Positions 51,776-60,905 of a stretch of 64,000 nt of DNA are shown here, in pieces. The position numbers were made by a program, and so were the translations under genes. The stretch lies in assembly GCA_031277855.1 (NCBI GenBank), contig JAITLO010000042.1:62001-126000 (forward strand). Reading direction: 5' to 3'. Source of the stretch: Acidovorax sp. GTDB taxonomy: Bacteria; Pseudomonadota; Gammaproteobacteria; Burkholderiales; Burkholderiaceae_C. Positions within the stretch are counted from its first letter, which is position 1. The number at the start of each line of letters is the position of its first letter. The notes under the pieces are model-generated. The model saw nothing but the letters and a program-made list of their open reading frames with translations. It made no database searches and was not told the DNA's origin.

Positions 51776-52663
51776 ATGCCAAGCATTGCCGCCAAGCCAC
51801 TGCAGGTGGGCAAGGCCTCCACCTATGTGGACAGCCTGGCCCCCCATTTGTTTATGCCCACAGCGCAGCGGCCGGTGCGTGCTAAATGCCGCTGGCTGGC
51901 GGCCGACACCCAGGTCAAGCCCCACCAGCATCCCTGGGCGCAGCTGGCCATTTCCACCACCGGCACCATACGCCTGACCGTGGCCCAGGGCACTTACATT
52001 GTTCCGCCCTCGCGCGCGCTGTGGGTGCCCCCGGGCGTGGCGCATGCCGTGACCATGGTGGACAGCGCCGATCTGCGCACCCTGTACTTTCACCAGCCCG
52101 ATGGCCGCTGTGGCCCGGATGTGGCGCCCGAGGCCGAGGCGGCCTGGCGCCATTGCCGCGTGCTCAACGCCTCGGAGTTGCTGCGGGCCGTGGTGCGCGA
52201 GCTGTCTACCGAAAGCGATGAACAACTGCCGCTGCCGGCCGAACAATGCAGGCGCGAACACCACCTCAGTGCCCTGCTGCTCGATGAGCTGCGCCGTGCC
52301 AGCGCCGTGCAGCTGGGCGTGAACCTGCCACAGGACAAACGCTTGCGCAGCCTGTGCGAAGCGGTGCTGGCCGACCCCACGCGCTACGCCACGCTACAAG
52401 ACTGGGCCCAGGACAGCGGCGCCAGCCCGCGCACCGTGGCCCGCTTGTTCCAGCAGGAGCTGGACTGCAGCTTTACCCAGTGGCGCCAGCAGGTGGTGCT
52501 GACCAAGGCCGTGGCCATGGCCGCGCACAAGCATTCCATTCAGCATATTGCGGCCACCCTGGGCTATGGGCCCAGTGCCTTCAGCGCCATGGTGCGCAAG
52601 ACCATGGGCATGTCACCTTCGCGGTTTTTGGGATTGCATGCAGAGTTCAAAAATCCCCCCTGA
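51776..52663 (+). CDS. AraC family regulator with cupin sensor
   Basis: 295 residues. The N-terminal cupin domain has KPHQHPWAQLAISTTG and VPPGVAHAV; the C-terminal two HTH motifs are DWAQDSGASPRTVARLFQQE and QHIAATLGYGPSAFSAMVRK. It binds a small ligand and probably controls the divergent MFS gene. The last codons (NPP and the TGA stop) lie within intergenic repeat copy B, so the natural C-terminus appears to be set by the repeat. Confidence 0.9.
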   Translation: MPSIAAKPLQVGKASTYVDSLAPHLFMPTAQRPVRAKCRWLAADTQVKPHQHPWAQLAISTTGTIRLTVAQGTYIVPPSRALWVPPGVAHAVTMVDSADLRTLYFHQPDGRCGPDVAPEAEAAWRHCRVLNASELLRAVVRELSTESDEQLPLPAEQCRREHHLSALLLDELRRASAVQLGVNLPQDKRLRSLCEAVLADPTRYATLQDWAQDSGASPRTVARLFQQELDCSFTQWRQQVVLTKAVAMAAHKHSIQHIAATLGYGPSAFSAMVRKTMGMSPSRFLGLHAEFKNPP

Positions 52664-52720
52664 GTCGCCTACGGCGCCTTCCCCCCAGGGGGACGACAGC
52701 CTCGCTGCGGGGCGGCCCTT
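52655..52720. repeat. GC-rich intergenic repeat, copy B
   Basis: Read on the minus strand it is AAGGGCCGCCCCGCAGCGAG, then a C-rich stretch, then GGGGGGAAGGCGCCGTAGGC and GACTCAGGGGGG. This matches copy A at 45061-45149, without its extra arm. It overlaps the end of the AraC gene. Confidence 0.6.
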
Positions 52721-52859
52721 GCTCGCTGTCCCTGACTTGGATCGCGCCAGTTTTATAGTGCCCGCATCGTGAATAGCACCGCTGCCGGCGAAGAGTGGCA
52801 ACCCAGCATGAAACACTGCATGGCGACCTCTACACATGGCACCCCATTGCAAACCACAT

Positions 52860-53759
52860 TTACTTGCGCAGGCCCCAGAGGCGGCGCTTGGGGGCGGGTG
52901 GGGGCTCGCGGTGTTTGAGTCTGGGTGGCTCGCGGCGGGGGTAGATGGCGGCCCAGGCCTGTTCGGCGGGGGTGGGTGGTGGCTGGTCCAGCGCGGCCTG
53001 GGCTTCCTCGGCGGCCCCGGGCCACAAGGGCAAGCGGTAGACATGCAAGGTGTGGCCTGCGGCCGCCAGGCTGGCCTGGGATGGCAGGTCGGGAATGGGG
53101 AACTCCAGGCTCACCAGCCAGCTGCCGCTGTGCATTTCACCGGCGGCCTTGAGCGCCGCGCGCGACATGCTTTCGGGGCGTTGGAACAGGTAAACCATGT
53201 TATAGGCCCCCCAATCCTCTGCCCAGATATCACCGTGGCGCACCTGAGCCCAGGGGCAGCGCCAGGCACTGAGCCAGCGCAGCGGCCAGCTCCATTCCAC
53301 CCCTTCCAGCCGGGCCTGGGGATAGGCTGCACGCAAGGCCTTCAGACCATCGCCCATGCCGCAGCCCGCATCCAGCACACGGGCACCTTCAGCCAGGGGT
53401 GCGTGGGCAGGCAGCTCCTGCAACGCGCCCTCCGGCGTGGGGAACACCGGCGCATCGCGCCAGGCATTCAAGGGATAGACCAGCAGCAGCAAGGCCAGTG
53501 GCAGCAACCAGGCCCAGGCCGGCAGGCCCACGGCGCCCACCACGGCCAGCGACAGCGGAAAACCCAGTGCAATCATGCAGCGGCGCCACCAGGTCTTGCC
53601 CAGCAGGCTGGCCGCCGTACCCAACACGCAGCCAGCGGCCAGCGCCAGCCAGACAGGCAGCACACGGCCCAGCAGCAAAAAGGCAGCCCAGGCCGCAGCC
53701 CAGGCCAGCAGAGCCGGCAGCGGCCAGATCAGGGATGGAAGACGAAGAAAAGCGGACAT
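52860..53759 (-). CDS. Membrane-anchored class I SAM-dependent methyltransferase
   Basis: 299 residues. The first 100 residues hold three to four transmembrane segments (for example LIWPLPALLAWAAAWAAFLL and LPLALLLLVYPL). The C-terminal part is a Rossmann methyltransferase with the SAM loop VLDAGCGMGDGLKAL (about 128-142) and a GVEWSW acidic strand. A basic, proline-rich tail (REPPPAPKRR) ends it. Substrate unknown. It seems monocistronic. Start at 53759 or five residues earlier. Confidence 0.8.
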   Translation of the reverse strand: MSAFLRLPSLIWPLPALLAWAAAWAAFLLLGRVLPVWLALAAGCVLGTAASLLGKTWWRRCMIALGFPLSLAVVGAVGLPAWAWLLPLALLLLVYPLNAWRDAPVFPTPEGALQELPAHAPLAEGARVLDAGCGMGDGLKALRAAYPQARLEGVEWSWPLRWLSAWRCPWAQVRHGDIWAEDWGAYNMVYLFQRPESMSRAALKAAGEMHSGSWLVSLEFPIPDLPSQASLAAAGHTLHVYRLPLWPGAAEEAQAALDQPPPTPAEQAWAAIYPRREPPRLKHREPPPAPKRRLWGLRK

Positions 53760-54007
53760 GGCGTGCAATAGCAACTGCGGAAACAGGTCTTGGCAAGGTT
53801 AGCGGAGGGTGCGACTGCGACGCTGGGGCTCCCCCATCGCCTGTGTTGCCTGCCACGCACCACATCTGCCACAGCCGAACAATTGAAACACGATGTTTCA
53901 ACCAGCGTACAGCAAGCTGAATACAGGGTGAACCCGTGAATAGCGTTTTGCTACCATCGGTCGTTTTTTCATGTTTCGTTCATAAACTCACCCATCAGGG
54001 GAAGACT

Positions 54008-54607
54008 ATGCGCCAGATTCTGTGGACCGGTCCATTGTTTACGCTTGCATTGCTGGGCTGTGCAGCACAGTCGCCGGCAGACCAGGTGACCCGTCCGGAA
54101 GTCGTTCGCATCTGCCAAGGCAATACCTGTGCAGACCAGCACCGCAGCACCGCCACCTTCCAGGGCACGCCCGTTGATGCCGAAGCCGAGCGCCGCATGC
54201 AGGCCTTGACGCAGCTGGCAGAGCGCGATCCCAAGGCCGCCTATGACCTGGGCATGCGTCTGCTGCGTGGTGACGGCGTGGAACGCAACAGCTACCAGGC
54301 CATTGAGTGGCTTCGCAAGTCGGGCGATGGTGGCCATCTGCCCGCCCAAGTGGCCCTGGGCCGCATGTACCTGACCGGTGTAGAGGAAATGGGCGCCGAC
54401 CCCGGCGAAGCCGAGTCCTGGCTGGACCGTGCCGCCGCCCGTGGTGACAAAGAATCCCAACGCCTGCTCAAGGAGGCCCAGGCCGCCAAGCAGGACGAGC
54501 AACGCCTCTACCAAATCCGCGACACCTACCGCAAATCCTGGGGCGGCTGGTATTACAGCGTGCCCTATTACTGGGTCTGGGGACCCAGCGGCTGGTATCT
54601 GCGTTAA
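54008..54607 (+). CDS. Lipoprotein with Sel1-like (TPR) repeats
   Basis: 199 residues. An N-terminal lipobox (LALLGC, Cys about 18) marks a lipoprotein. Two Sel1-like repeats span about 80-165: AAYDLGMRLLRGDGVERNSY and AQVALGRMYLTGVEEMGADP. The C-terminus is rich in Trp and Tyr (GGWYYSVPYYWVWGPSGWYL). It precedes a CsgG-like lipoprotein gene by 51 bases in one probable operon. Function unknown; a protein-interaction role at the outer membrane is inferred. Confidence 0.83.
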   Translation: MRQILWTGPLFTLALLGCAAQSPADQVTRPEVVRICQGNTCADQHRSTATFQGTPVDAEAERRMQALTQLAERDPKAAYDLGMRLLRGDGVERNSYQAIEWLRKSGDGGHLPAQVALGRMYLTGVEEMGADPGEAESWLDRAAARGDKESQRLLKEAQAAKQDEQRLYQIRDTYRKSWGGWYYSVPYYWVWGPSGWYLR

Positions 54608-54658
54608 GCGACCGCCGATTCCGTTTTCTATCGCCTCTTTTTTACGAGTTATCCGTTT

Positions 54659-55489
54659 ATGTCCAAGACTACTTCTTCCCTCCGCTGGATTGCATTGGCT
54701 GCATCGCTGGGCCTGGCTGGCTGCGTCACCCCCGGTGGTGGCACCATCACCACCGGCAACGCGCCCACGGCCGCCACAGGTGCTGCCGGCGGTGCCACCA
54801 GCGTCAACGCCAATCCCTCGCTGGAGCGTTGCGACGCCCCCCTGGGCACGCTGGCCGTGGACGATGGCCGTGGCAAGGAGTGGTATGCCAGCTTTGGCGC
54901 TGCCACCAAGATCACCTCCATTGAGCCCCTGATCCGCCTGGCCGTGCAGCAGTCCAACTGCTTTGTCATCACCTCCATCGGCAACAACCGCACCGAAAGC
55001 AAGCTGGCCAACATCACCGACAAGCAGCGCAACTCGGGTGAGTTCCGTGCCGGCTCCAGGCAGCAAAAGGGCCAGCGCGTGGCCGCTGACTACTACATGG
55101 AACCCGCCATCATCATCGACAACGACGCCACCGGCCAACTGGCTGCCGGCGTGGGTGGCCTGTTCGGCAGCGTGGGCGCCCTGGTTGGCGGAGCCATGCA
55201 AAGCAAGGTGTCGGTGGTGACCCTGTCCATGTTCGACATCCGCTCGGGCGTGCAGATCTCCATCTCCGAAGGCAATGCCACTTCCACCAACTTCGGCGCT
55301 GCCGTGGGTGCGCTGGGTGGTGGTGCCGCAGCCGGCATGGGCGGCTTCTCGCGCACGCCCGAAGGCAAGGCCACCGTGGCCGCCTTCATGGACGCCTACA
55401 ACAATATGGTGATTTCGCTGCGCAACTACAAGGCACAGGAAGTCAAGGGCGGCCTGGGCCGCGGCGGCCAGCTCAAGGTCGGCAAGTAA
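54659..55489 (+). CDS. CsgG-like lipoprotein
   Basis: 276 residues, matching CsgG in length. A lipobox LGLAGC (Cys about 22) follows the signal. The body resembles the CsgG/HfaB fold: GTLAVDDG near residue 62, SIEPLIRLAVQQSNCFVIT, a VSVVTLSMFDIRSGVQISIS strand and glycine-rich GAAVGALGGGAAAGMGGF. CsgG forms an outer-membrane secretion pore for curli; no curli genes are here. Assignment is moderate. Confidence 0.75.
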   Translation: MSKTTSSLRWIALAASLGLAGCVTPGGGTITTGNAPTAATGAAGGATSVNANPSLERCDAPLGTLAVDDGRGKEWYASFGAATKITSIEPLIRLAVQQSNCFVITSIGNNRTESKLANITDKQRNSGEFRAGSRQQKGQRVAADYYMEPAIIIDNDATGQLAAGVGGLFGSVGALVGGAMQSKVSVVTLSMFDIRSGVQISISEGNATSTNFGAAVGALGGGAAAGMGGFSRTPEGKATVAAFMDAYNNMVISLRNYKAQEVKGGLGRGGQLKVGK

Positions 55490-55500
55490 GGCCTCGGGAC

Positions 55501-55539
55501 ACCCACAAAAAACCTCCTTCGGGAGGTTTTTTTGTGGGT
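55501..55539. terminator. Long bidirectional terminator with TTCG loop
   Basis: A stem of about 17 pairs (ACCCACAAAAAACCTCC with GGAGGTTTTTTTGTGGGT) closed by a C-TTCG-G tetraloop, between the CsgG-like gene (+) and the lacI-type gene (-). Confidence 0.92.
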
Positions 55540-55541
55540 GC

Positions 55542-56567
55542 TCAGCGCAATGGTGGGTGTGGCCCTGCAGCCACGGAGCTGCGCCACACCAGCTGCGCAG
55601 GAAAGGTGCGGAGCACCGGCAAGTCCAGACCGTAGCAGCGATTGATCAGATGGCGGCAGCCGTTGACGGCCACGGTGCGCATGGGCACCTGCACCGTGGT
55701 CAACGGCGGCACGCCATAGGCTGCCACAGGGCTGTCGTCAAAGCCCATGACCGATATATCCTGGGGCACTTGCAGCCCCGCCTGAGACAAGCGAGAGATG
55801 GCACCAATGGCCATTTCGTCATTGGCACAAAACAGCGCCGAGCAGTCGCGGTCACCTGCGGCCAACAATTGGGCAGCACCTGCACAGCCGCTCGCAAAGC
55901 TGAAGTCCCCCTCAAAGCGGTGTGCGGCCTGAATGCGCAAACCATGGCGGGCCAGCTCTCCCTCAAAGCCCGCCACCCGGGCCAGATTGTCGGGTGCATG
56001 CTGCGGGCCGGCAATCAACGCCATGCTGCGGTGGCCCTGCTCCAGCAGTGCCCGTGCAGCCAGCCGCCCTGCCTCCACATGGTCTACCGTGAAGCACTGC
56101 TCTGCCAGCGCAGCGATATCGCGGTTCAGCACCACCAACTGGCCTGCGCACTGCTGCAGTGCGATGAAATCGGCCTCCTGCAGCGCATTGCTGAGCACGA
56201 CAATGCCGTCGCACTCCCGCTCCATCAGAAAGTCCACGCCATCCAAGGCCTGCTGGCGCGCATCGCCCTGGCCACACCCGCTGGCGGCCACCATGTGGCG
56301 CTGCACCGCACGCAGTTCGGCGTCGATGGCGGCCAGAATCGGGCCGTAGAAAGTGCCGGTAAACGTGGGCACATAAACACCTAGCATGCCCACCGACTTC
56401 AATGACAGCGCACGCGCAGTCACCGAGGGCCGGAACGCCAGGGCGCGCGCTGCTGTCTGCACACGCTCCAGCGTATCCGGGGCGATGGCACCACGCCCGG
56501 AGATCGCGCGGGAAGCCGTTCCCACGCCCACACCAGCCAGCCTTGCCACGTCCTTGATGGTTGCCAT
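55542..56567 (-). CDS. LacI family regulator of the glycoside operon
   Basis: 341 residues. The HTH is TIKDVARLAGVGVGTASRAI (residues 3-22), followed by the hinge and a periplasmic-binding-type sugar domain (VTARALSLKSVGMLGVYVPT, MGFDDSPVAAYGVPPLTTV). It is the last gene on the strand of the sugar ABC/GH1 operon, 65 bases after the ATPase gene. It probably binds the TGGAA-N4-TTCCA dyad at 63364-63377 and derepresses when glycoside is present. Confidence 0.93.
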   Translation of the reverse strand: MATIKDVARLAGVGVGTASRAISGRGAIAPDTLERVQTAARALAFRPSVTARALSLKSVGMLGVYVPTFTGTFYGPILAAIDAELRAVQRHMVAASGCGQGDARQQALDGVDFLMERECDGIVVLSNALQEADFIALQQCAGQLVVLNRDIAALAEQCFTVDHVEAGRLAARALLEQGHRSMALIAGPQHAPDNLARVAGFEGELARHGLRIQAAHRFEGDFSFASGCAGAAQLLAAGDRDCSALFCANDEMAIGAISRLSQAGLQVPQDISVMGFDDSPVAAYGVPPLTTVQVPMRTVAVNGCRHLINRCYGLDLPVLRTFPAQLVWRSSVAAGPHPPLR

Positions 56568-56631
56568 CTCGTCCTCGCCTGCTCAGAAAGTCTGGATGGT
56601 AACCAGCCAAGTTCTTCAAGACAGCACCCGT

Positions 56632-57714
56632 TCAAAGGCGTATCTGGGTCTCCCGGTCAAACAGCGACAGGCCACGGTCATCCATGCCAAGCCCTATGCA
56701 CACGCCCTCCGCCAGGGCGATATCGGCATCCAGCTGAACCGCCAGGGACACACCATCCACATCGAGCCAGGCAATCTGGTGGGCGCCCATGGGTTCCACC
56801 AGGGCCGTAGTGGCCAGCATCGCCGCATGCGGATTTTCTGCCGGCAGCACATTCAGCGTCTCAGGCCGAACGCCCAGCACCACGGGCTGCCCATGGCGTG
56901 GCGGCATGACAAAGTGATAGTGGGCCAGCTCCAGCGTCAGCTGCGTGGAGCTGAAATACACGCTTCCATCGACGATCAGCTGCCCCTCGATAAAGTTCAT
57001 GCTGGGCGCCCCCAGAAAGCCCGCCACAAACATGTTGGCAGGACGCGCATACACCTCCTGCGGCGTACCGATTTGCTGGATGCTCCCTTGCTGCATCACG
57101 GCAATGCGACTGGCCAGCGTCATGGCCTCGACCTGGTCGTGGGTGACATAGACCATGGTGGAGCCCAGCTCCTTGTGCAGCTGCTTGAGCTCGCGCCGCA
57201 AATCCGCGCGCAGCTTGGCATCCAGATTGGACAGGGGCTCATCGAACAAATACACCCCCGCATCGCGCACCAATGCCCTGCCTATGGCCACGCGCTGCCG
57301 CTGCCCCCCCGACAGCTGTGACGGCTTGCGCTGCAAAAGCTCGGTCAGATGCAGCATGGCAGCCGCATGCTTGACGCGCTGCGCAATCACACTGCGCTTG
57401 ACCCCGGCAATGCGCAAACCAAACGACATGTTCTGCTCCACCGTCATGGTGGGATACAGCGCATAGCTCTGAAACACCATGCCAATGCCCCGTTCCTTGG
57501 GGTCGGCCCATGTCACGTCGGTCCCCCCTATGGCCATACGGCCGCCCTGCACATCAATCAGCCCGGCAATGCTGTGCAGCAAGGTGGACTTGCCACAGCC
57601 CGAAGGACCGAGCAGTACCAGGAACTCCCCCTCCTCCACGTCCAGGTCGAGCTTGTCGATGATGTCGACCCCGCCCAAACGGATACCAAGCTCTCGGATA
57701 TGCACATGGGCCAT
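56632..57714 (-). CDS. Sugar ABC transporter ATPase, UgpC/MsmK type
   Basis: 360 residues. Walker A GPSGCGKSTLLH, the signature LSGGQRQRVAIGRALV, Walker B VYLFDEPLSNLDA and the C-terminal TOBE domain (about 240-355) mark a carbohydrate-importer ATPase. It energises the permeases at 57790-59639. An AAGGAG site precedes the start. A promiscuous ATPase serving other importers is possible, as for MsmK. Confidence 0.95.
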   Translation of the reverse strand: MAHVHIRELGIRLGGVDIIDKLDLDVEEGEFLVLLGPSGCGKSTLLHSIAGLIDVQGGRMAIGGTDVTWADPKERGIGMVFQSYALYPTMTVEQNMSFGLRIAGVKRSVIAQRVKHAAAMLHLTELLQRKPSQLSGGQRQRVAIGRALVRDAGVYLFDEPLSNLDAKLRADLRRELKQLHKELGSTMVYVTHDQVEAMTLASRIAVMQQGSIQQIGTPQEVYARPANMFVAGFLGAPSMNFIEGQLIVDGSVYFSSTQLTLELAHYHFVMPPRHGQPVVLGVRPETLNVLPAENPHAAMLATTALVEPMGAHQIAWLDVDGVSLAVQLDADIALAEGVCIGLGMDDRGLSLFDRETQIRL

Positions 57715-57789
57715 GCTGACTCCTTGCAATTGATGGATTCATAGCGCTGCGTCTTACCTCCCCCCAAGGGAGCGAAGGCACACAACGTG

Positions 57790-58698
57790 TCACCCCTTCA
57801 CCGCCCCCGCCGCAATCCCCCGCACAAACCACCGGCCTGAAACCAGGTACACCGCCAGCGGCACCAGCGAGGTCAAAATGGTCGCGGCCATGTTCACGTT
57901 GTAGGCACGCTCACCCGTGGTGGTGTTGATGATGTTGTTGAGCTGCACGGTCATGGGCAAAAAATCACGCCCTGCAAACACCAGGCCCAGGATGTAGTCG
58001 TTCCAGATCGCGGTGACCTGCAATATCAGGGCCACCACGGCAATGGGCAGCGCCATGGGCAGCATCAGCATGAAAAAAATGCGCCAAAAGCCCCCGCCAT
58101 CAATACGTGCCGCCTTGAACAACTCCACCGGCAGGCTGCTGAAATAGTTGCGAAACAGCAGCGTCATCACCGGCATGCCGAACAAGGTGTGGATCAGCAC
58201 GACCCCTGGCAGGGAAGCAAACAAGCCCACCAGTGCAAAACCGCGCACCAGCGGATACATCACCACCTGGTAGGGCACAAAGCTGCCGAACACCAGCACA
58301 CCAAACAGCGCACCGGCCCAGCGCACGGGCCAGAACGCCAGGGCATAGCCATTGATGGCCCCCAGCAAAATGGACAACAAAACACTGGGCACGGTGATCA
58401 GCACCGAGTTCCAGAAGCCCACACGCAGGCCGCTGCACTCCAGTCCGGTGCAGGCCGAATGCCAGGCTGTGCTCCAGGCTTCCAGCGTGGGTGCCAGCGG
58501 CAGCGAAAACAGCTGACCCAGGCGGATTTCCTCCATGGGCTTGAGCGATGTCACCACCATGATGTACAGCGGCAGCAAGAAGAATGTGGCTGCCGTCAGC
58601 AAAAAAACATACAGCCCTATGCGACCGGGCTGCAGCACGCGGCGTGCAAGCGCTCCTGCAGGCCTGTTGCGCGCCACAGGCACGGCAATAGTGTTCAT
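57790..58698 (-). CDS. Carbohydrate ABC transporter permease 2
   Basis: 302 residues, six transmembrane segments of the MalG type, with the EAA-like loop VELFKAARIDGGGFWRIFFM. It pairs with the permease at 58695-59639 in the inner membrane. The start overlaps the previous stop by four bases (ATGA) and is preceded by AAGGAG. Confidence 0.93.
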   Translation of the reverse strand: MNTIAVPVARNRPAGALARRVLQPGRIGLYVFLLTAATFFLLPLYIMVVTSLKPMEEIRLGQLFSLPLAPTLEAWSTAWHSACTGLECSGLRVGFWNSVLITVPSVLLSILLGAINGYALAFWPVRWAGALFGVLVFGSFVPYQVVMYPLVRGFALVGLFASLPGVVLIHTLFGMPVMTLLFRNYFSSLPVELFKAARIDGGGFWRIFFMLMLPMALPIAVVALILQVTAIWNDYILGLVFAGRDFLPMTVQLNNIINTTTGERAYNVNMAATILTSLVPLAVYLVSGRWFVRGIAAGAVKG

Positions 58699-59639
58699 GC
58701 ACGGACTCCTTGGCCGGCGGCCCTGCTGCGCGCATACCACAGCGGAGCCAGCAGCACGATCACGGTGAGCAGCATCACCGTGCTGGCTGCCGAAGCCAGG
58801 CCCACATTGGCCCGCGAGAAAAGGTGGTCCATGATGAACTTGGCTGGAACCTCGCTGGCCTGCCCAGGCCCTCCCTGGGTCATCGCCACCACCACATCGA
58901 ACACCTTGACCACGCCAATGGCCAACAGCACAGCGGCCGAGCTCATCGCCGGGCCAAGCTGCGGCAGCACGATGCCGAGGTAGTAACGCCAGCGCGGCAC
59001 ACCATCTATGCGTGCGGCATGCCACAGCGACTCATCCATGCCGCGCAGGCCGGCCAGCAAGATGGCCATCACCAGACCCGATGCCTGCCACACGGCCGCG
59101 ATGACGATGGTGTAGATCACCTTGTCTTGCGACACTATCCAGTCGAACTGAAAGCTGCTCCAGCCCCATGCACGCACTGCAGATTGCAGGCCCAGTTCGG
59201 GGTTCAGCATCCACTGCCAGACCAGGCCCGTGGCGATGAAGGACATGGCATAGGGATAGAGAAAAATGGTGCGCAACAGGTCTTCGCCACGCACACGCTG
59301 ATCGATGAAGCAGGCCAGCAAGAAACCGATGACCAAGCACAGACTGATGAACAGCAGGCCGAAGAGTGCGGCATTGAACAGCGAGGTCATCCAGCGCTCG
59401 GAATCGAACAGCCGCACATACTGCGCCAGCCCCACAAAGTCATGGCGCGGCAGGATTTTCGAGCTGGACAGGGAGATGCGTACCGACCACAGCACACAGC
59501 CTATGTAGACACCCAGCACCGTCAGTGCCATGGGCAGCAACGCCAAATGGGCGGCCCAGGAAGTACGGCGGCGGCGCGGCCCGTTCGCCATGGCGCTAGG
59601 CCCCCTCTCCGCCGATGAAGCTGGCGCCCTCTCTCTCAT
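58695..59639 (-). CDS. Carbohydrate ABC transporter permease 1
   Basis: 314 residues, six transmembrane segments of the MalF type, with the EAA loop ESLWHAARIDGVPRWRYYLG. The start at 59639 overlaps the binding-protein stop by four bases (ATGA), so the genes are coupled; Met at 59591 would give a shorter N-terminus. It imports the sugar delivered by the binding protein encoded upstream. Confidence 0.92.
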   Translation of the reverse strand: MRERAPASSAERGPSAMANGPRRRRTSWAAHLALLPMALTVLGVYIGCVLWSVRISLSSSKILPRHDFVGLAQYVRLFDSERWMTSLFNAALFGLLFISLCLVIGFLLACFIDQRVRGEDLLRTIFLYPYAMSFIATGLVWQWMLNPELGLQSAVRAWGWSSFQFDWIVSQDKVIYTIVIAAVWQASGLVMAILLAGLRGMDESLWHAARIDGVPRWRYYLGIVLPQLGPAMSSAAVLLAIGVVKVFDVVVAMTQGGPGQASEVPAKFIMDHLFSRANVGLASAASTVMLLTVIVLLAPLWYARSRAAGQGVRA

Positions 59640-60871
59640 GTGTTGCGTTCCAGCGCCTTGCGCAGCGTATGGATGACAGCCTCCACCGAGGTATTGCTGT
59701 TCCAGAACTTGGAGATCGCGTCCTGCACATTGCCGAACATGTCGGGAGCCATCAGCATCTCGGGCACGGCCAGATGGCGTGCGGGATCTTTCATCGCGGT
59801 CAGACCCGCCTGGGCACAGACATCGAGCTGCTTCAGGTCCACATCGGTACGGATGGGGATAGAGCCTTTTTTGTTGTTGAATGCGATCTGTGTGGACGGC
59901 GCAACCATGATGGATGCCAGGGTTTGCTGCGCCTTGACCATCTGGGCATCGACAGTCTTGGGGAAGATAAACACATCCCCTCCGATTTGGTAGGGCGTGG
60001 TCGGTGTGAAACCTATGAAGCAGCCATAGTCCTTGCCTGGTTGCTGCTTGGCACTGGCAAACTCGCCCTTGGCCCAGTCCCCCATGATCTGGTAGCCCGC
60101 CTTGCCGCTGATGAGCAGCGCCGTGCCATCGTTCCAGTTGCGCCCTGGCGAGCCTCCATCCACATAGCCCCGCAGCTTGCGCATGGCAGCCAGCGTGCGC
60201 CGAAACGGTTCGCTATCCACCACAGCAGGATCATGCGCCTGGTAAAAACGCAAATAGGTGTCTTTGCCCGCCACATTGATCAGCAACGCGCTGAAGGTGA
60301 CGATCTCTTGCCAGGCCTGCCCTCCTATGGCGATAGGAATCAGACCCGCAGCCTTGAGCTTGTCCAGCGCCGCAAAAAACTCATCAATATTGCGGGGCTC
60401 TGCCGTGATACCGGCTTTTTGCAGCGCTGCTTTGGAATACCAGAACCAGCCCGGATTGTGGATGTTGACCGGCACCGCGTAGAAATGGCCGTTGACACGG
60501 ATGCTGTCCAGAATGGGACGCGGCAGCAGCTTGTCCCAGCCCTCCTTGGCCGCTACGCCATCAATGGAGTTCAACATGCCTTCGGCGATCAGCTCATGGT
60601 ATTGCTTGGAGGTATTGAACAGCGCGGCCGTGGGCGGGTTGCCTCCCACGATGCGGTTGACCGCAATAGCGCGCGAAGCCGTACCACCAGCCACGGCCGC
60701 ATCCTCCCAGATGCCTCCTGTTTTTTGGTAGGCAGTCGCCAGCTCACGCACGGCGGCCGATTCGCCTCCCGAAGTCCACCAATGTGTCACCTCGGCCTTT
60801 TGTGCCTGCACCGTGCTGCAAGCGGCTGTCAGGGCCAAAGCAAGACCGGATAAGAAAAAGATGCGCTGCAT
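59636..60871 (-). CDS. Sugar ABC transporter substrate-binding protein
   Basis: 411 residues, bacterial solute-binding family 1. A signal peptide ends near ACSTVQAQ; the mature protein opens KAEVTHWWTSGGESAAVREL, typical of oligosaccharide and glucose-type receptors. AMKDPARHLAVPEMLMAP lies near the C-terminus. In an operon with a GH1 glycosidase its likely ligand is a beta-glucoside or glucose. Confidence 0.92.
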   Translation of the reverse strand: MQRIFFLSGLALALTAACSTVQAQKAEVTHWWTSGGESAAVRELATAYQKTGGIWEDAAVAGGTASRAIAVNRIVGGNPPTAALFNTSKQYHELIAEGMLNSIDGVAAKEGWDKLLPRPILDSIRVNGHFYAVPVNIHNPGWFWYSKAALQKAGITAEPRNIDEFFAALDKLKAAGLIPIAIGGQAWQEIVTFSALLINVAGKDTYLRFYQAHDPAVVDSEPFRRTLAAMRKLRGYVDGGSPGRNWNDGTALLISGKAGYQIMGDWAKGEFASAKQQPGKDYGCFIGFTPTTPYQIGGDVFIFPKTVDAQMVKAQQTLASIMVAPSTQIAFNNKKGSIPIRTDVDLKQLDVCAQAGLTAMKDPARHLAVPEMLMAPDMFGNVQDAISKFWNSNTSVEAVIHTLRKALERNT

Positions 60872-60905
60872 GGTACTCTCTTGAAGAGGAAGGAGAGAAA
60901 GCGTG

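Noticed and set aside
57735..57785. CCTCCCCCCAAGGGAG stretch between two ABC genes as a third GC-rich repeat copy
   Set aside because: Only the C-run block is shared with the other copies; the rest does not align.
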